Source: Clostridia bacterium | Lineage (GTDB): Bacteria > Bacillota > Clostridia > Oscillospirales > CAG-272 | Direction: 5' to 3' | Assembly: GCA_017411605.1 (NCBI GenBank) | Contig: JAFQPR010000080.1 | Location: 1 to 60,565 of the forward strand | Length of the DNA: 60,565 bases | In this document: positions 39,797 through 47,248 of the stretch, piece by piece | Position numbering within the stretch: position 1 is the first letter of the stretch | How the letters are laid out: every line of letters starts with the position of its first letter | The notes under the pieces: generated by a model | The model's database searches: none | What the model saw: only the letters and a program-made list of their open reading frames with translations | Told to the model about the DNA's origin: nothing | Translations under genes and position numbers: made by a program

Positions 39797-39825
39797 TTGA
39801 CATAATTATAAACGCGTGATAGAAT
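39797..39825 (+). promoter_or_regulatory. Promoter of the AbrB-type gene at 39872
   Basis: TTGACA (39797-39802), 17-nt spacer, TAGAAT (39820-39825). The palindrome TGCACCTATATAAGTGCA (39831-39848) sits at the start site and would block it when bound. Confidence 0.7.
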
Positions 39826-39871
39826 ATATTTGCACCTATATAAGTGCATTTAATAATCTTGGAGATTTGTT

Positions 39872-40057
39872 ATGAAAAAAATTGGAATAATCAAAGAATT
39901 TGATAAGCTTGGAAGAATCGTGATACCAAAAGATTTAAGAGAGCGATTTGGACTTTTCAGGGAGGTTGAAATCGTCGCAACAGAGGATGGCGTACTTATT
40001 AAAAATCCCGAGTATAAGCTTGTAAAGGTGGAAAACACCGAGAAAGGAGATTTATAA
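39872..40057 (+). CDS. AbrB/SpoVT-type DNA-binding protein
   Basis: A 61-residue single-domain swapped-hairpin protein (KEFDKLGRIVIPKDLRERFGL...VEIVATEDGVLI), shorter than B. subtilis AbrB (about 95). RBS TTGGAG. Divergent from two XRE repressors and probably controlled by them through the palindrome at 39831. Could act as a transition-state regulator or as an antitoxin-like protein, but no toxin gene is adjacent. Confidence 0.8.
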   Translation: MKKIGIIKEFDKLGRIVIPKDLRERFGLFREVEIVATEDGVLIKNPEYKLVKVENTEKGDL

Positions 40058-40075
40058 ATATGCCGTTGATATTTA

Positions 40076-40098
40076 CACGCGCTTCGGCGCGCTTTTTC
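40076..40098 (+). terminator. Terminator of the AbrB-type gene
   Basis: CGCGC-TTCG-GCGCG stem with TTTTTCTTTTTT after it. Confidence 0.8.
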
Positions 40099-40122
40099 TT
40101 TTTTGCTTTTATCATATATGCC

Positions 40123-40138
40123 GTTAGCTTAGGCTAAC
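40123..40138. promoter_or_regulatory. DtxR-type operator 1
   Basis: GTTAGCTTAGGCTAAC: GTTAGC-N4-GCTAAC, a perfect palindrome about 190 nt before feoA. Confidence 0.7.
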
Positions 40139-40228
40139 TATTTTGTGCAGTGTGTTATTTCGGGCGCTTTGTGTATGCTTTCCGATTTGTATAAGCATAC
40201 GAAATTGACCGAATTCCCCTCAAAATCG

Positions 40229-40257
40229 TTGACAAAACCCCTTAAAAAGAGTATAAT
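40229..40257 (+). promoter_or_regulatory. Promoter of the feo operon
   Basis: TTGACA (40229-40234), 17-nt spacer, TATAAT (40252-40257), with an operator directly at the start site. Confidence 0.9.
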
Positions 40258-40265
40258 TTACCACA

Positions 40266-40281
40266 GTTAGCGGTTGCTAAC
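40266..40281. promoter_or_regulatory. DtxR-type operator 2, at the feo start site
   Basis: GTTAGCGGTTGCTAAC, same GTTAGC-N4-GCTAAC design, 8 nt past the -10 box, the classical position for an iron-loaded repressor. Confidence 0.8.
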
Positions 40282-40315
40282 CCCAAAAAGCCGTTATTGG
40301 AGAAGGGAGATTTTT

Positions 40316-40528
40316 ATGAATCTGCGCGAAGCACAGGACGGAGTTGAGTACGTTATACGCAAGATAGAAACGGACGACGAGGAGCTTAATGCATTTTTGT
40401 TTTCTCTCGGTTGCTATAGCGGAGAAAGTATAACCGTAGTTCGCCACCTGAAGGGCGGATGCGTCGTTTCCATCAAGGATGGAAGATATAACATTGACAA
40501 TCAGCTCGCTGAAGCCATTATTATTTAA
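40316..40528 (+). CDS. feoA: Ferrous iron transport protein A
   Basis: A 70-residue SH3-like FeoA protein of the cytoplasm that supports FeoB. It has the family pattern of a short beta-barrel: VEYVIRKIET, then LFSLGCYSGESITVVRHLKGG and a strand with SIKDGRYNIDNQLAEAI. Start 40316 has AGAAGGGAG. First gene of the feo operon behind the iron-type operator at 40266; feoB follows 129 nt later with another operator in the gap. Confidence 0.9.
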   Translation: MNLREAQDGVEYVIRKIETDDEELNAFLFSLGCYSGESITVVRHLKGGCVVSIKDGRYNIDNQLAEAIII

Positions 40529-40583
40529 ATCGTATGCCAGGATTTACCCACGCTTTGCGAGCTGATTATTTTTTTGTTAGTCG

Positions 40584-40599
40584 GTTAGCAGTTGCTAAC
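40584..40599. promoter_or_regulatory. DtxR-type operator 3, between feoA and feoB
   Basis: GTTAGCAGTTGCTAAC, third copy. Its place 58 nt before feoB suggests a second regulated promoter for feoB or a roadblock; no strong -35/-10 pair is visible there. Confidence 0.7.
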
Positions 40600-40657
40600 C
40601 AATGCCGATCGGTTGTTAATTTATATCCGAAAGGATAAATAAGGAGGAAAATCCAAT

Positions 40658-42673
40658 ATGAGAATTGCTTTGGCGGGCAATCCTAACTCAGGTAAGACCA
40701 CCATGTATAACGCTCTGACCGGACGAAGCGAGAAGGTCGGCAACTGGGCAGGTGTTACCGTTGACAAAAAAGAGCACCCCATCAAAAAGGCGTACGCCGC
40801 CGATGCGCAGCTTATCGCTGTTGACCTTCCCGGCGCGTACTCAATGTCACCCTTTACGAGCGAAGAGAGCATCACCAGCTCCTACGTAAAGAAAGAAAAT
40901 CCCGACGTTATTATCAACATCGTGGATGCAACTAACTTAAGCCGCAGTCTTTTCTTCACGACTCAGCTGCTTGAGCTTGGTATTCCCGTTGTAGTCGCGC
41001 TGAATAAGAGCGATATCAACGAAAAGAAGGACACCAAGATAGACGATAAGGCGCTTTCCGCAAAGCTCGGATGCCCCGTCGTTTCCACTGTTTCCACATC
41101 CGCTGCGGGACTTCGCGCAGTCGTTGAGGCGGCTGTTGCTCTCGTTGGCAAGACGCAAAGCGCTCCCTACTCACAGGGCGATATCGACCTATGCGACAAG
41201 GCAACGGTTGAAGCGGCTGACCGCAAGCGCTTCGACTTCGTAAACAAGATAGTGCGTGAGGTCGAGAGCCGTAAGGTTCTCACCAAGGACAAAAACGTAG
41301 GCGATAAGATCGACTCCGTTTTAACTAACAGATGGCTCGGTATTCCGATATTTGCTGTTATTATGTGGGCTGTTTTCTGGATCTCTCAGGCAGGTCCCGG
41401 CGTATGGCTCGCAGAGGGCCTTGACATAGGTGAAACTCACCTTTGGGGACTCGTTGACTGTATTTCGTGGTTTAAAGACGTCGTTGCAGGCTGGCTCAGC
41501 GGAGCTCACGACCTGATACAGGCTATTATACTTGAAGGTATTATCGAGGGCGTTGCCGCCGTTGTCGGCTTCTTGCCTCTCGTTATGGTAATGTACTTCC
41601 TTATCGCGCTTCTTGAGGACTGCGGCTATATGGCGCGCGCTACCGTCGTTCTTGACCCTATCTTCAAGAAGGTTGGTCTTTCGGGTAAATCGGTTATCCC
41701 CTTCATTATCGGAACGGGATGCGCTATCCCCGGCGTTATGGCTTGCCGTACCATCCGTAACGAGCGCGAGCGCAGAGCGACCGCTATGCTCACTCCCTTT
41801 ATGCCCTGCGGCGCAAAGCTCCCCGTTATCGCACTCTTCGCGGGCGCGTTCTTCGGCGAGTCCGAATGGGTTGGCGTTACGATGTATTTCGCGGGCATCA
41901 TAATCATTCTTCTCTGCGCGCTTCTCATCAACGCGCTTAACGGCTACAAGGCAAGAAGGTCCTTCTTTATCATCGAACTCCCCGAATATAAGGCTCCCTC
42001 GGTAAAGCTTGCTCTCAAGTCTATGTGCCAGAGAGGATGGGCTTACATAGTTAAGGCGGGAACGGTTATTCTCGTTTGCAACTTCGTGGTTTATATGATG
42101 CAGACCTACGGCTGGAACTTCAAGGCGGTTGAAAACCCCTCGGATTCCATTCTCGCAACGATTGCGACTCCTATTGCCTACGTTATCGCTCCCATCGTCG
42201 GCGTTGCTCTCTGGCAGCTCGCGGCGGCGGCAGTTACCGGCTTTATCGCCAAGGAATGCGTAGTTTCTACCCTTGCAACCGTATTTATGTTTGAGGAGCT
42301 CATAAACGAGGACCTCGAGGCAGTCGGCGCTATCGGCGCTGCAAATATGGGCGGCATATCCGCTGTTGCAGGTCTCGCGTTCCTTATGTTCAACCTCTTC
42401 ACTCCTCCCTGCTTTGCGGCTCTCGGCGCTATGAACTCCGAAATCAAGAGCAAAAAGTGGCTCTGGGCAGGTATAGGTCTTCAGTTCGCGGTTGGTTACA
42501 CCGTCGGATTCCTCGTATTCTTCTTCGGTACTCTCTTCACGGGCGGCAGCTTCGGTAAGGCTTGGATGCCTATTATCGGCTGGATAATCGTTCTCGCTAT
42601 CGCGGCAGTATTTACTCTTATGATACTGAGAGCGAGAAAGCAGCTCAAGTCAGAGTACGAGCTCAAGGCGTAA
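40658..42673 (+). CDS. feoB: Ferrous iron transporter B
   Basis: A 671-residue inner-membrane Fe(II) transporter. N-terminal G domain: G1 GNPNSGKTT (7-15), G2 region around NWAGVTVDKKE, G3 DLPGAYSM (near 53), G4 NKSD (near 115), then a helical spacer, and the membrane part with two Gate/nucleoside-recognition repeats (about 220-655), including GYMARATVVLD and GTGCAIPGVMACRTI, the conserved Cys-containing helix. Start has AAGGAGG. It lies between feoA and a FeoB-associated Cys-rich protein, all under the same operator type. Confidence 0.97.
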   Translation: MRIALAGNPNSGKTTMYNALTGRSEKVGNWAGVTVDKKEHPIKKAYAADAQLIAVDLPGAYSMSPFTSEESITSSYVKKENPDVIINIVDATNLSRSLFFTTQLLELGIPVVVALNKSDINEKKDTKIDDKALSAKLGCPVVSTVSTSAAGLRAVVEAAVALVGKTQSAPYSQGDIDLCDKATVEAADRKRFDFVNKIVREVESRKVLTKDKNVGDKIDSVLTNRWLGIPIFAVIMWAVFWISQAGPGVWLAEGLDIGETHLWGLVDCISWFKDVVAGWLSGAHDLIQAIILEGIIEGVAAVVGFLPLVMVMYFLIALLEDCGYMARATVVLDPIFKKVGLSGKSVIPFIIGTGCAIPGVMACRTIRNERERRATAMLTPFMPCGAKLPVIALFAGAFFGESEWVGVTMYFAGIIIILLCALLINALNGYKARRSFFIIELPEYKAPSVKLALKSMCQRGWAYIVKAGTVILVCNFVVYMMQTYGWNFKAVENPSDSILATIATPIAYVIAPIVGVALWQLAAAAVTGFIAKECVVSTLATVFMFEELINEDLEAVGAIGAANMGGISAVAGLAFLMFNLFTPPCFAALGAMNSEIKSKKWLWAGIGLQFAVGYTVGFLVFFFGTLFTGGSFGKAWMPIIGWIIVLAIAAVFTLMILRARKQLKSEYELKA

Positions 42674-42674
42674 T

Positions 42675-42860
42675 ATGAAGCCCGTTGATATTATTGCAAT
42701 CGTTGCGATATTGCTTACAGTCGGAGCCGCGGTGTTCTATATCGTTCGCGCGAAGCGGCGCGGCGAAAAGTGCGTCGGCTGCCCATACGCAAAGCAGTGC
42801 GGCGGTAAGTGCGGCGGCGGTTGCGGCAGTTCAAAAAACGGTAAAAAAGACAAAGACTAA
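42675..42860 (+). CDS. FeoB-associated Cys-rich membrane protein
   Basis: A 61-residue protein with one N-terminal helix (about 4-26) and a Cys/Gly-rich tail (CVGCPYAKQCGGKCGGGCG), matching the small proteins found after feoB in Bacillota, thought to handle iron at the transporter's exit. One nucleotide from the feoB stop, so translationally coupled. Confidence 0.9.
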   Translation: MKPVDIIAIVAILLTVGAAVFYIVRAKRRGEKCVGCPYAKQCGGKCGGGCGSSKNGKKDKD

Positions 42861-42917
42861 AAAAGAGGGCTGGCATAATTCCACAAGTCAGCCCTTCACA
42901 AAAAACGGAGGTTAGTC

Positions 42918-43292
42918 TTGAATAACTTATATAAATTCACGTCCTCGCAGATAAGATATATGATATGGCTATCAAGACTCTCAAGCGACGGCTTCGGCGT
43001 AAAGAATATTGAGCTTGCGAACGCCATCGGGTACAGCAAGCCCAGCGTACATAATATGCTTAAATCTCTCTGTGAGAGCGGCATAGTCGCTAAGGAGAGC
43101 TTCGGACTTGCCCATCTTACCGAGGGGGGACGGATAATTTCAAAAAAATACGAGAAATGCTACGAGCTGCTCAAAAAGAAAATGAGCGAGCTTTGCGGAG
43201 ATAACGCGACTACCGAGATCGCCATATGCGGTATTCTCGCGGATATGACTCCCGAGCGCATAGACGAGCTTTGCCGCGAGGCAAGTCAATAA
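42918..43292 (+). CDS. DtxR/MntR-family metal-dependent repressor
   Basis: A 124-residue regulator with an N-terminal winged helix (about 1-65; SRLSSDGFGVKNIELANAIGYSKPSVHNMLKSL) and a helical metal-binding/dimerisation domain. DtxR-type layout is clear, although the exact metal ligands are not all evident. It is the fourth gene of the feo operon and thus probably binds the three GTTAGC-N4-GCTAAC sites upstream, closing a feedback loop. TTG start with GGAGG 7 nt upstream. Which metal (Fe or Mn) cannot be decided. Confidence 0.85.
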   Translation: MNNLYKFTSSQIRYMIWLSRLSSDGFGVKNIELANAIGYSKPSVHNMLKSLCESGIVAKESFGLAHLTEGGRIISKKYEKCYELLKKKMSELCGDNATTEIAICGILADMTPERIDELCREASQ

Positions 43293-43312
43293 CTCACACG
43301 GGTGGCTCGGAT

Positions 43313-43663
43313 ATGAAGGATTTTATTATTATCGTTATCATTGCCGCCGTCGTTGCCTTGAGTTTATATTCTACGGTAAAGCACTTCCGCGGTGAGGGCG
43401 GATGCTGCGGAGGCGGCGGCTACAGGATAAAGAAAAAGCGGCTGAAGAATATCTGCCGCAAAAAGGTTTTCTCGGTTGACGGTATGCACTGCGAGCGATG
43501 CAAAGGACGTGTTGAAGAGGTTATAAACGACCTTCCCGGTGTATCCGCCTCCGTTAATATAAAAAAAGGTACGCTCACGGTTTTCTACGCCGAGGACGTT
43601 CCCGACGAGGTCATTATAGCGCGCATCGAAAAAGTCGGCTATCAGGCAAAGCTGCCCGAGTAA
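43313..43663 (+). CDS. Membrane-anchored heavy-metal-associated domain protein
   Basis: A 116-residue protein with an N-terminal helix (about 3-22), a Cys/Gly-rich patch GGCCGGGG near 31, and a C-terminal HMA domain (about 48-116) with the metal-binding GMHCERC (M-x-C-x2-C near 58) and the usual VEEVINDLPGV and VGYQA ends. Likely passes a soft metal, copper or iron, at the membrane. Last gene of the feo operon. RBS is weak (GGTGG). The combination of feoB-tail-like Cys patch and HMA is unusual. Confidence 0.8.
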   Translation: MKDFIIIVIIAAVVALSLYSTVKHFRGEGGCCGGGGYRIKKKRLKNICRKKVFSVDGMHCERCKGRVEEVINDLPGVSASVNIKKGTLTVFYAEDVPDEVIIARIEKVGYQAKLPE

Positions 43664-43726
43664 GATACGCGGTATATAAATCCGCATCAAACCTCTGCGG
43701 TGCAGCAGAAATCAATACAAAATCCA

Positions 43727-43790
43727 AAGAGCAAGAATAGAAGGTTTTTTCTCCTTTTACTCTTGCTCTTGCTTTTTCTTTTGTCGATAA
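43727..43790. terminator. Terminator of the feo operon
   Basis: AAGAGCAAGA / TCTTGCTCTT arms with T runs on the plus strand; also just beyond the stop of the convergent lipoprotein gene. Confidence 0.75.
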
Positions 43791-43823
43791 ATCTCGCTAT
43801 TTGAAAACTTTTATTTACTTTTG

Positions 43824-46292
43824 TTAAGTTTCGGGAGTTATCTCCTCTGCTACAGGGGCGGTGTATACCGTGAAGAGATAGCCTTCCTTTACCTTGTCGC
43901 CGTTCTTTACGTTGTACTTCAGGCGGTAGGTTCCGTCAGCGAGGGGTTCTTCGGCGGGAATATTCTCGGGAGTATCCGTGGAAGTATCGCCCTCGGGAGC
44001 TTCTGCAGGCTCGGTGGACTCAGCCTCGTTGGAGCCTTCTGCGGTGGGAACTGCTGCCCAGCTCTCGTCGGGAAGAAGCATCTCGAGAACTGCGCCCTCG
44101 GCAACGAAGCCGTAGTTATATATCTCCTTCGAGAGAGCCTCGAGCATAGTTGAAGCGGTGTGCGCTCCGCCATCGGGCGCGGGTACCGTTACTTCAAAGT
44201 CTGTTATCTCGGTGAAGGTAAGCTTTGCCTCGTTCGAGCTGCCCTTTACGATATTTACCTTATAGTTATTGACCTTGATTTCGCCCTCTGCGAGCGCGGT
44301 GAAGGCAAGGGGCGTGTAATCCGAGCTTCTGATTCCGTCCTTGGTTGAGATATACGCAACGAGCGTATACTCTCCCTCGCCGAGCACGGGGATATCAAAG
44401 GTCGCTCCGCCGCTTACGGTGAAGCTTTCGCCCTCGGCATAAGCCGTACCCGTGGGCTCTTTTACGTAGATATGGTTAAGAGTTTTGTCCGCTCCTACGA
44501 GCGCAAAGTATACCGAATATTCCTCGCCGACAACGAAGAGCATCGTATCGCTCGCGGTGAGCTTAAGCTCCTCTACCGAAACGGTAAGACCCGTGTTTGA
44601 TACTGCGGTCGCAGACTGCGCGCCGATAGGCGAAAATCTTATCGCAAGCTCTACTGCCGCCTTATCCGAATAATCTATTACCTCGGCATCCTTTATAGCT
44701 TCATACATTTCCATAAACGCCGCGTGCTTTGCAAGGTTATTCTCCCAGCCCTTTGCGAGGTCAGCCTCGCTGTATATCGGGCTCTCGTTCCACGTATGAT
44801 ACTTTATGAACTGCTCAAGCTCGAGATTTGCCTGCTTAACGCCGCTCCTTACGTATTCCATATCGCGGCGGCAGACGAGTCCGACCTCGGCAAAGAACGC
44901 CTCGAGGTTTGCCATCTGACCGTCAAAGCCATCTCCCATAACGCGGAGATTGATCTCGGGAGCGTATCCGTCACCGTATAAATTGCTGCCCTCGGGAGGC
45001 TCTTTCGAGAAGTGGGACACGTGTATTAAGTCAACCTCTATTTTACCGTCAAGGAACTTGTCACCGAATCTGATCTCCGTGCCGTTTTTCATTACCACGG
45101 CGAGTCTTTCGTGGTAGCCCGCCGTCTGATATACGAGAGTACCCTCTCTGTTGGTATGGTAAAGCACGTCTGCCGTAACCTCCTCTCCTACAAGAGGGTA
45201 AACCTTATCGGGAGTCGTTATAAGCTCGAGATACTCGTAGCCCTCGAAGCCCTGAAGGTAAATGGTTATAGCTGCCATCGTCTCTCCGGATGAAACTCTC
45301 ATTATATCAGTTTCTCTATCCGAGCTGATGACCTTAAGAACCTCTAGTCTGCGAGCATCGTCCGAGGGATTGTAAAACGCGTCGTAGCAGATATCGTCTT
45401 TAAATACCATGCAGGATACGTTATAGTGGTCACCGCTGTTGCTGACGTCAACTACCTCCCAGAAGCCCTTGTTGTTTACCGCGGAGAAATTGTGGTCAAA
45501 GTCGTTGTATATATACGAGTACTCGCATATCTTGCCCTCGCTGTATACCATTCTGTTGCCTCCGCCCGAGAAGCTCTTATGGTATACCTCGTATACGTTA
45601 TCACCGTCGGCATCCTTCGTGCGCTTGCAGACAGTCATATAGTCATTTTGGTATGAATAAAGGATCTCGCAATTTTCCTCAACGTGAAGGTAATACTTCT
45701 CGTATCCCATATCCACCCACTTATCAACAACTCTTACGTGCTTCTTAACGTTGTCGATAAGCTCCGCGCCCGCAACGGCGCTCGTGCTGATGTTTTTCGT
45801 GAGATTTAAGAAATAATCGTATGAGTTTGAATACTCACTGAAGCCGCCCCATCTGAACGTGCTGCCCGCAACCTCGGCAAAGCTGCCGTCCTGGCAGACG
45901 TATTTGGTAGCGCCCTCGAGTCCTGAGGTGTCGTCCTTCGGTGTTACGATAGTGTTATTCGCAAGACTGTAAGTCACAGCCTCCGCAAGTCCCATAAGAG
46001 TTTCTGCGCCATCAGTAAATATGTTGCCGCTGTTCTTAAGAAGCTCTGCGTTGAGGCGCTGATTCGCAAGAATGAGGCTTGCCGCTTCTTTACCGCTCAT
46101 TCCCTCGGGAAGAGTTGTCATAACGAGCGTTCCGTCACCGTACTTATCATCGTCGGGGTTATTGCCGTCGTCGGGATTGCCGATATAATTATCGTCACCG
46201 CCCGTTTCCTTATCGCCCTTCTGCTTCTTGCAACCCGCAAGCATACTGAGGACAAGCGTCAGCACTATGAGTAAAGCTATTAATTTTTTCAT
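43824..46292 (-). CDS. Very large lipoprotein, function unknown
   Basis: An 822-residue exported lipoprotein: signal peptide with lipobox SMLAGC (Cys near 21), Asp/Gly/Asn linker (to about 55), a helical plus beta body, several beta-sandwich-like modules in the C-terminal third (about 555-700; SVEELKLTASDTMLFVVGEEY, DIPVLGEGEYTLVAYIS), and an acidic Glu/Pro/Thr-rich spacer (near 755-790) before the last strand pair. No catalytic motif recognised. It is followed on the same strand upstream by a TetR gene whose start lies 700 nt away; a second big lipoprotein is divergent. Probably a surface adhesin or polymer-binding protein. Confidence 0.65.
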   Translation of the reverse strand: MKKLIALLIVLTLVLSMLAGCKKQKGDKETGGDDNYIGNPDDGNNPDDDKYGDGTLVMTTLPEGMSGKEAASLILANQRLNAELLKNSGNIFTDGAETLMGLAEAVTYSLANNTIVTPKDDTSGLEGATKYVCQDGSFAEVAGSTFRWGGFSEYSNSYDYFLNLTKNISTSAVAGAELIDNVKKHVRVVDKWVDMGYEKYYLHVEENCEILYSYQNDYMTVCKRTKDADGDNVYEVYHKSFSGGGNRMVYSEGKICEYSYIYNDFDHNFSAVNNKGFWEVVDVSNSGDHYNVSCMVFKDDICYDAFYNPSDDARRLEVLKVISSDRETDIMRVSSGETMAAITIYLQGFEGYEYLELITTPDKVYPLVGEEVTADVLYHTNREGTLVYQTAGYHERLAVVMKNGTEIRFGDKFLDGKIEVDLIHVSHFSKEPPEGSNLYGDGYAPEINLRVMGDGFDGQMANLEAFFAEVGLVCRRDMEYVRSGVKQANLELEQFIKYHTWNESPIYSEADLAKGWENNLAKHAAFMEMYEAIKDAEVIDYSDKAAVELAIRFSPIGAQSATAVSNTGLTVSVEELKLTASDTMLFVVGEEYSVYFALVGADKTLNHIYVKEPTGTAYAEGESFTVSGGATFDIPVLGEGEYTLVAYISTKDGIRSSDYTPLAFTALAEGEIKVNNYKVNIVKGSSNEAKLTFTEITDFEVTVPAPDGGAHTASTMLEALSKEIYNYGFVAEGAVLEMLLPDESWAAVPTAEGSNEAESTEPAEAPEGDTSTDTPENIPAEEPLADGTYRLKYNVKNGDKVKEGYLFTVYTAPVAEEITPET

Positions 46293-46337
46293 CTGTTTTT
46301 CTCCTTATCTTTGGGGAATAAATTTCATCTATATTAA

Positions 46338-47018
46338 TTAAGTCTTGCTTTCCAGAAAGGCAAGCATATTACTTATAACGTTCTCCGCTATCGTTTTATA
46401 GTCGAATTTCGACACGAAGGCTATCGCCTCCGCGATTTTTTCCTCGGGTACCAAATATACTCTAAACGTGCTCTCGAGGAAGAAGCGCACCTTCATCTCC
46501 ATCGTGAAGAACATATCGCAGGGCACCGTCATAAACGAGCGCATTATACCGCCCGACGCTATCTCGAGGCAGTAGAAATCCTTCGTCTCAAGCTCCGGAA
46601 GATGCTCCGCAAATATGTTTTCAAGCTTATGCGTTATCGTATCGTATATTATCCTCGAGGTTTCGGGGAGCGAATAGGACACAGAGTACATCTCTCTTAT
46701 ATGCTCGTGACTCTCCGCCATATATAGCTGAAGCGTGGTCTCCGCGGCGTAAAACAGGATCTTATCCTCTGTTACCCCCGAAAGAAGCTTCTCGGTTGCC
46801 AAGAACTGCCCCTCGAGCACGTATGCAACAAGCTCCGAGAGCATTCCCTCCTTACTGCCGAAGACGTTGATCAGCGAGCTATACGCAACGCCCGACGCCT
46901 CCGAAACGTCACGAAGAGTCGTTTTATGATATCCCCTCTCGAGAAACATCTTCGCTACCGTATGCAAAAGCTTCGACTTCGTCTTCTCAAAATTCTTCCC
47001 TCTGCCAATGCGAGCCAC
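46338..47018 (-). CDS. TetR-family regulator
   Basis: A 226-residue repressor: N-terminal helix-turn-helix (about 12-60; LERGYHKTTLRDVSEASGVAYSSLINVFGSKEGMLSELV), helical ligand domain after that. GTG start with GGGAGGG. A perfect 16-bp palindrome TTGTATCGTGATACAA at 47046 covers its start site, so it is autorepressed and may also control the adjoining divergent lipoprotein gene and the downstream one at 43824. Ligand unknown. Confidence 0.88.
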   Translation of the reverse strand: MARIGRGKNFEKTKSKLLHTVAKMFLERGYHKTTLRDVSEASGVAYSSLINVFGSKEGMLSELVAYVLEGQFLATEKLLSGVTEDKILFYAAETTLQLYMAESHEHIREMYSVSYSLPETSRIIYDTITHKLENIFAEHLPELETKDFYCLEIASGGIMRSFMTVPCDMFFTMEMKVRFFLESTFRVYLVPEEKIAEAIAFVSKFDYKTIAENVISNMLAFLESKT

Positions 47019-47045
47019 CGTTTCGCCCTCCCTTGAAATTCAAAG

Positions 47046-47061
47046 TTGTATCGTGATACAA
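47046..47061. promoter_or_regulatory. TetR operator
   Basis: TTGTATC-GT-GATACAA palindrome directly after a minus-strand promoter TTGACA-N17-TATATT and 28 nt before the TetR start. Confidence 0.75.
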
Positions 47062-47132
47062 ATATAACATATTTTTCTTTTCTTGTCAATATTTTCTACT
47101 AACTTTTTTTGAAAACTTTGAGTAAGAAAAAA

Positions 47133-47161
47133 TTGACAAATCCTTACGTATAGGGTATAAT
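47133..47161 (+). promoter_or_regulatory. Promoter of the 47249 lipoprotein
   Basis: TTGACA (47133-47138), 17-nt spacer, TATAAT (47156-47161). Confidence 0.85.
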
Positions 47162-47248
47162 TAAAGTAACAGAAAAGTAAATTTATACCGTTATATAGTC
47201 GGAACGCATAAAACCTCGCTATAACGGCAATCGAACAAGGAGCATTTT

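Noticed and set aside
39872-40057. Antitoxin of a toxin-antitoxin pair
   Set aside because: The AbrB-fold protein has no adjacent toxin-like gene; the divergent genes are repressors.
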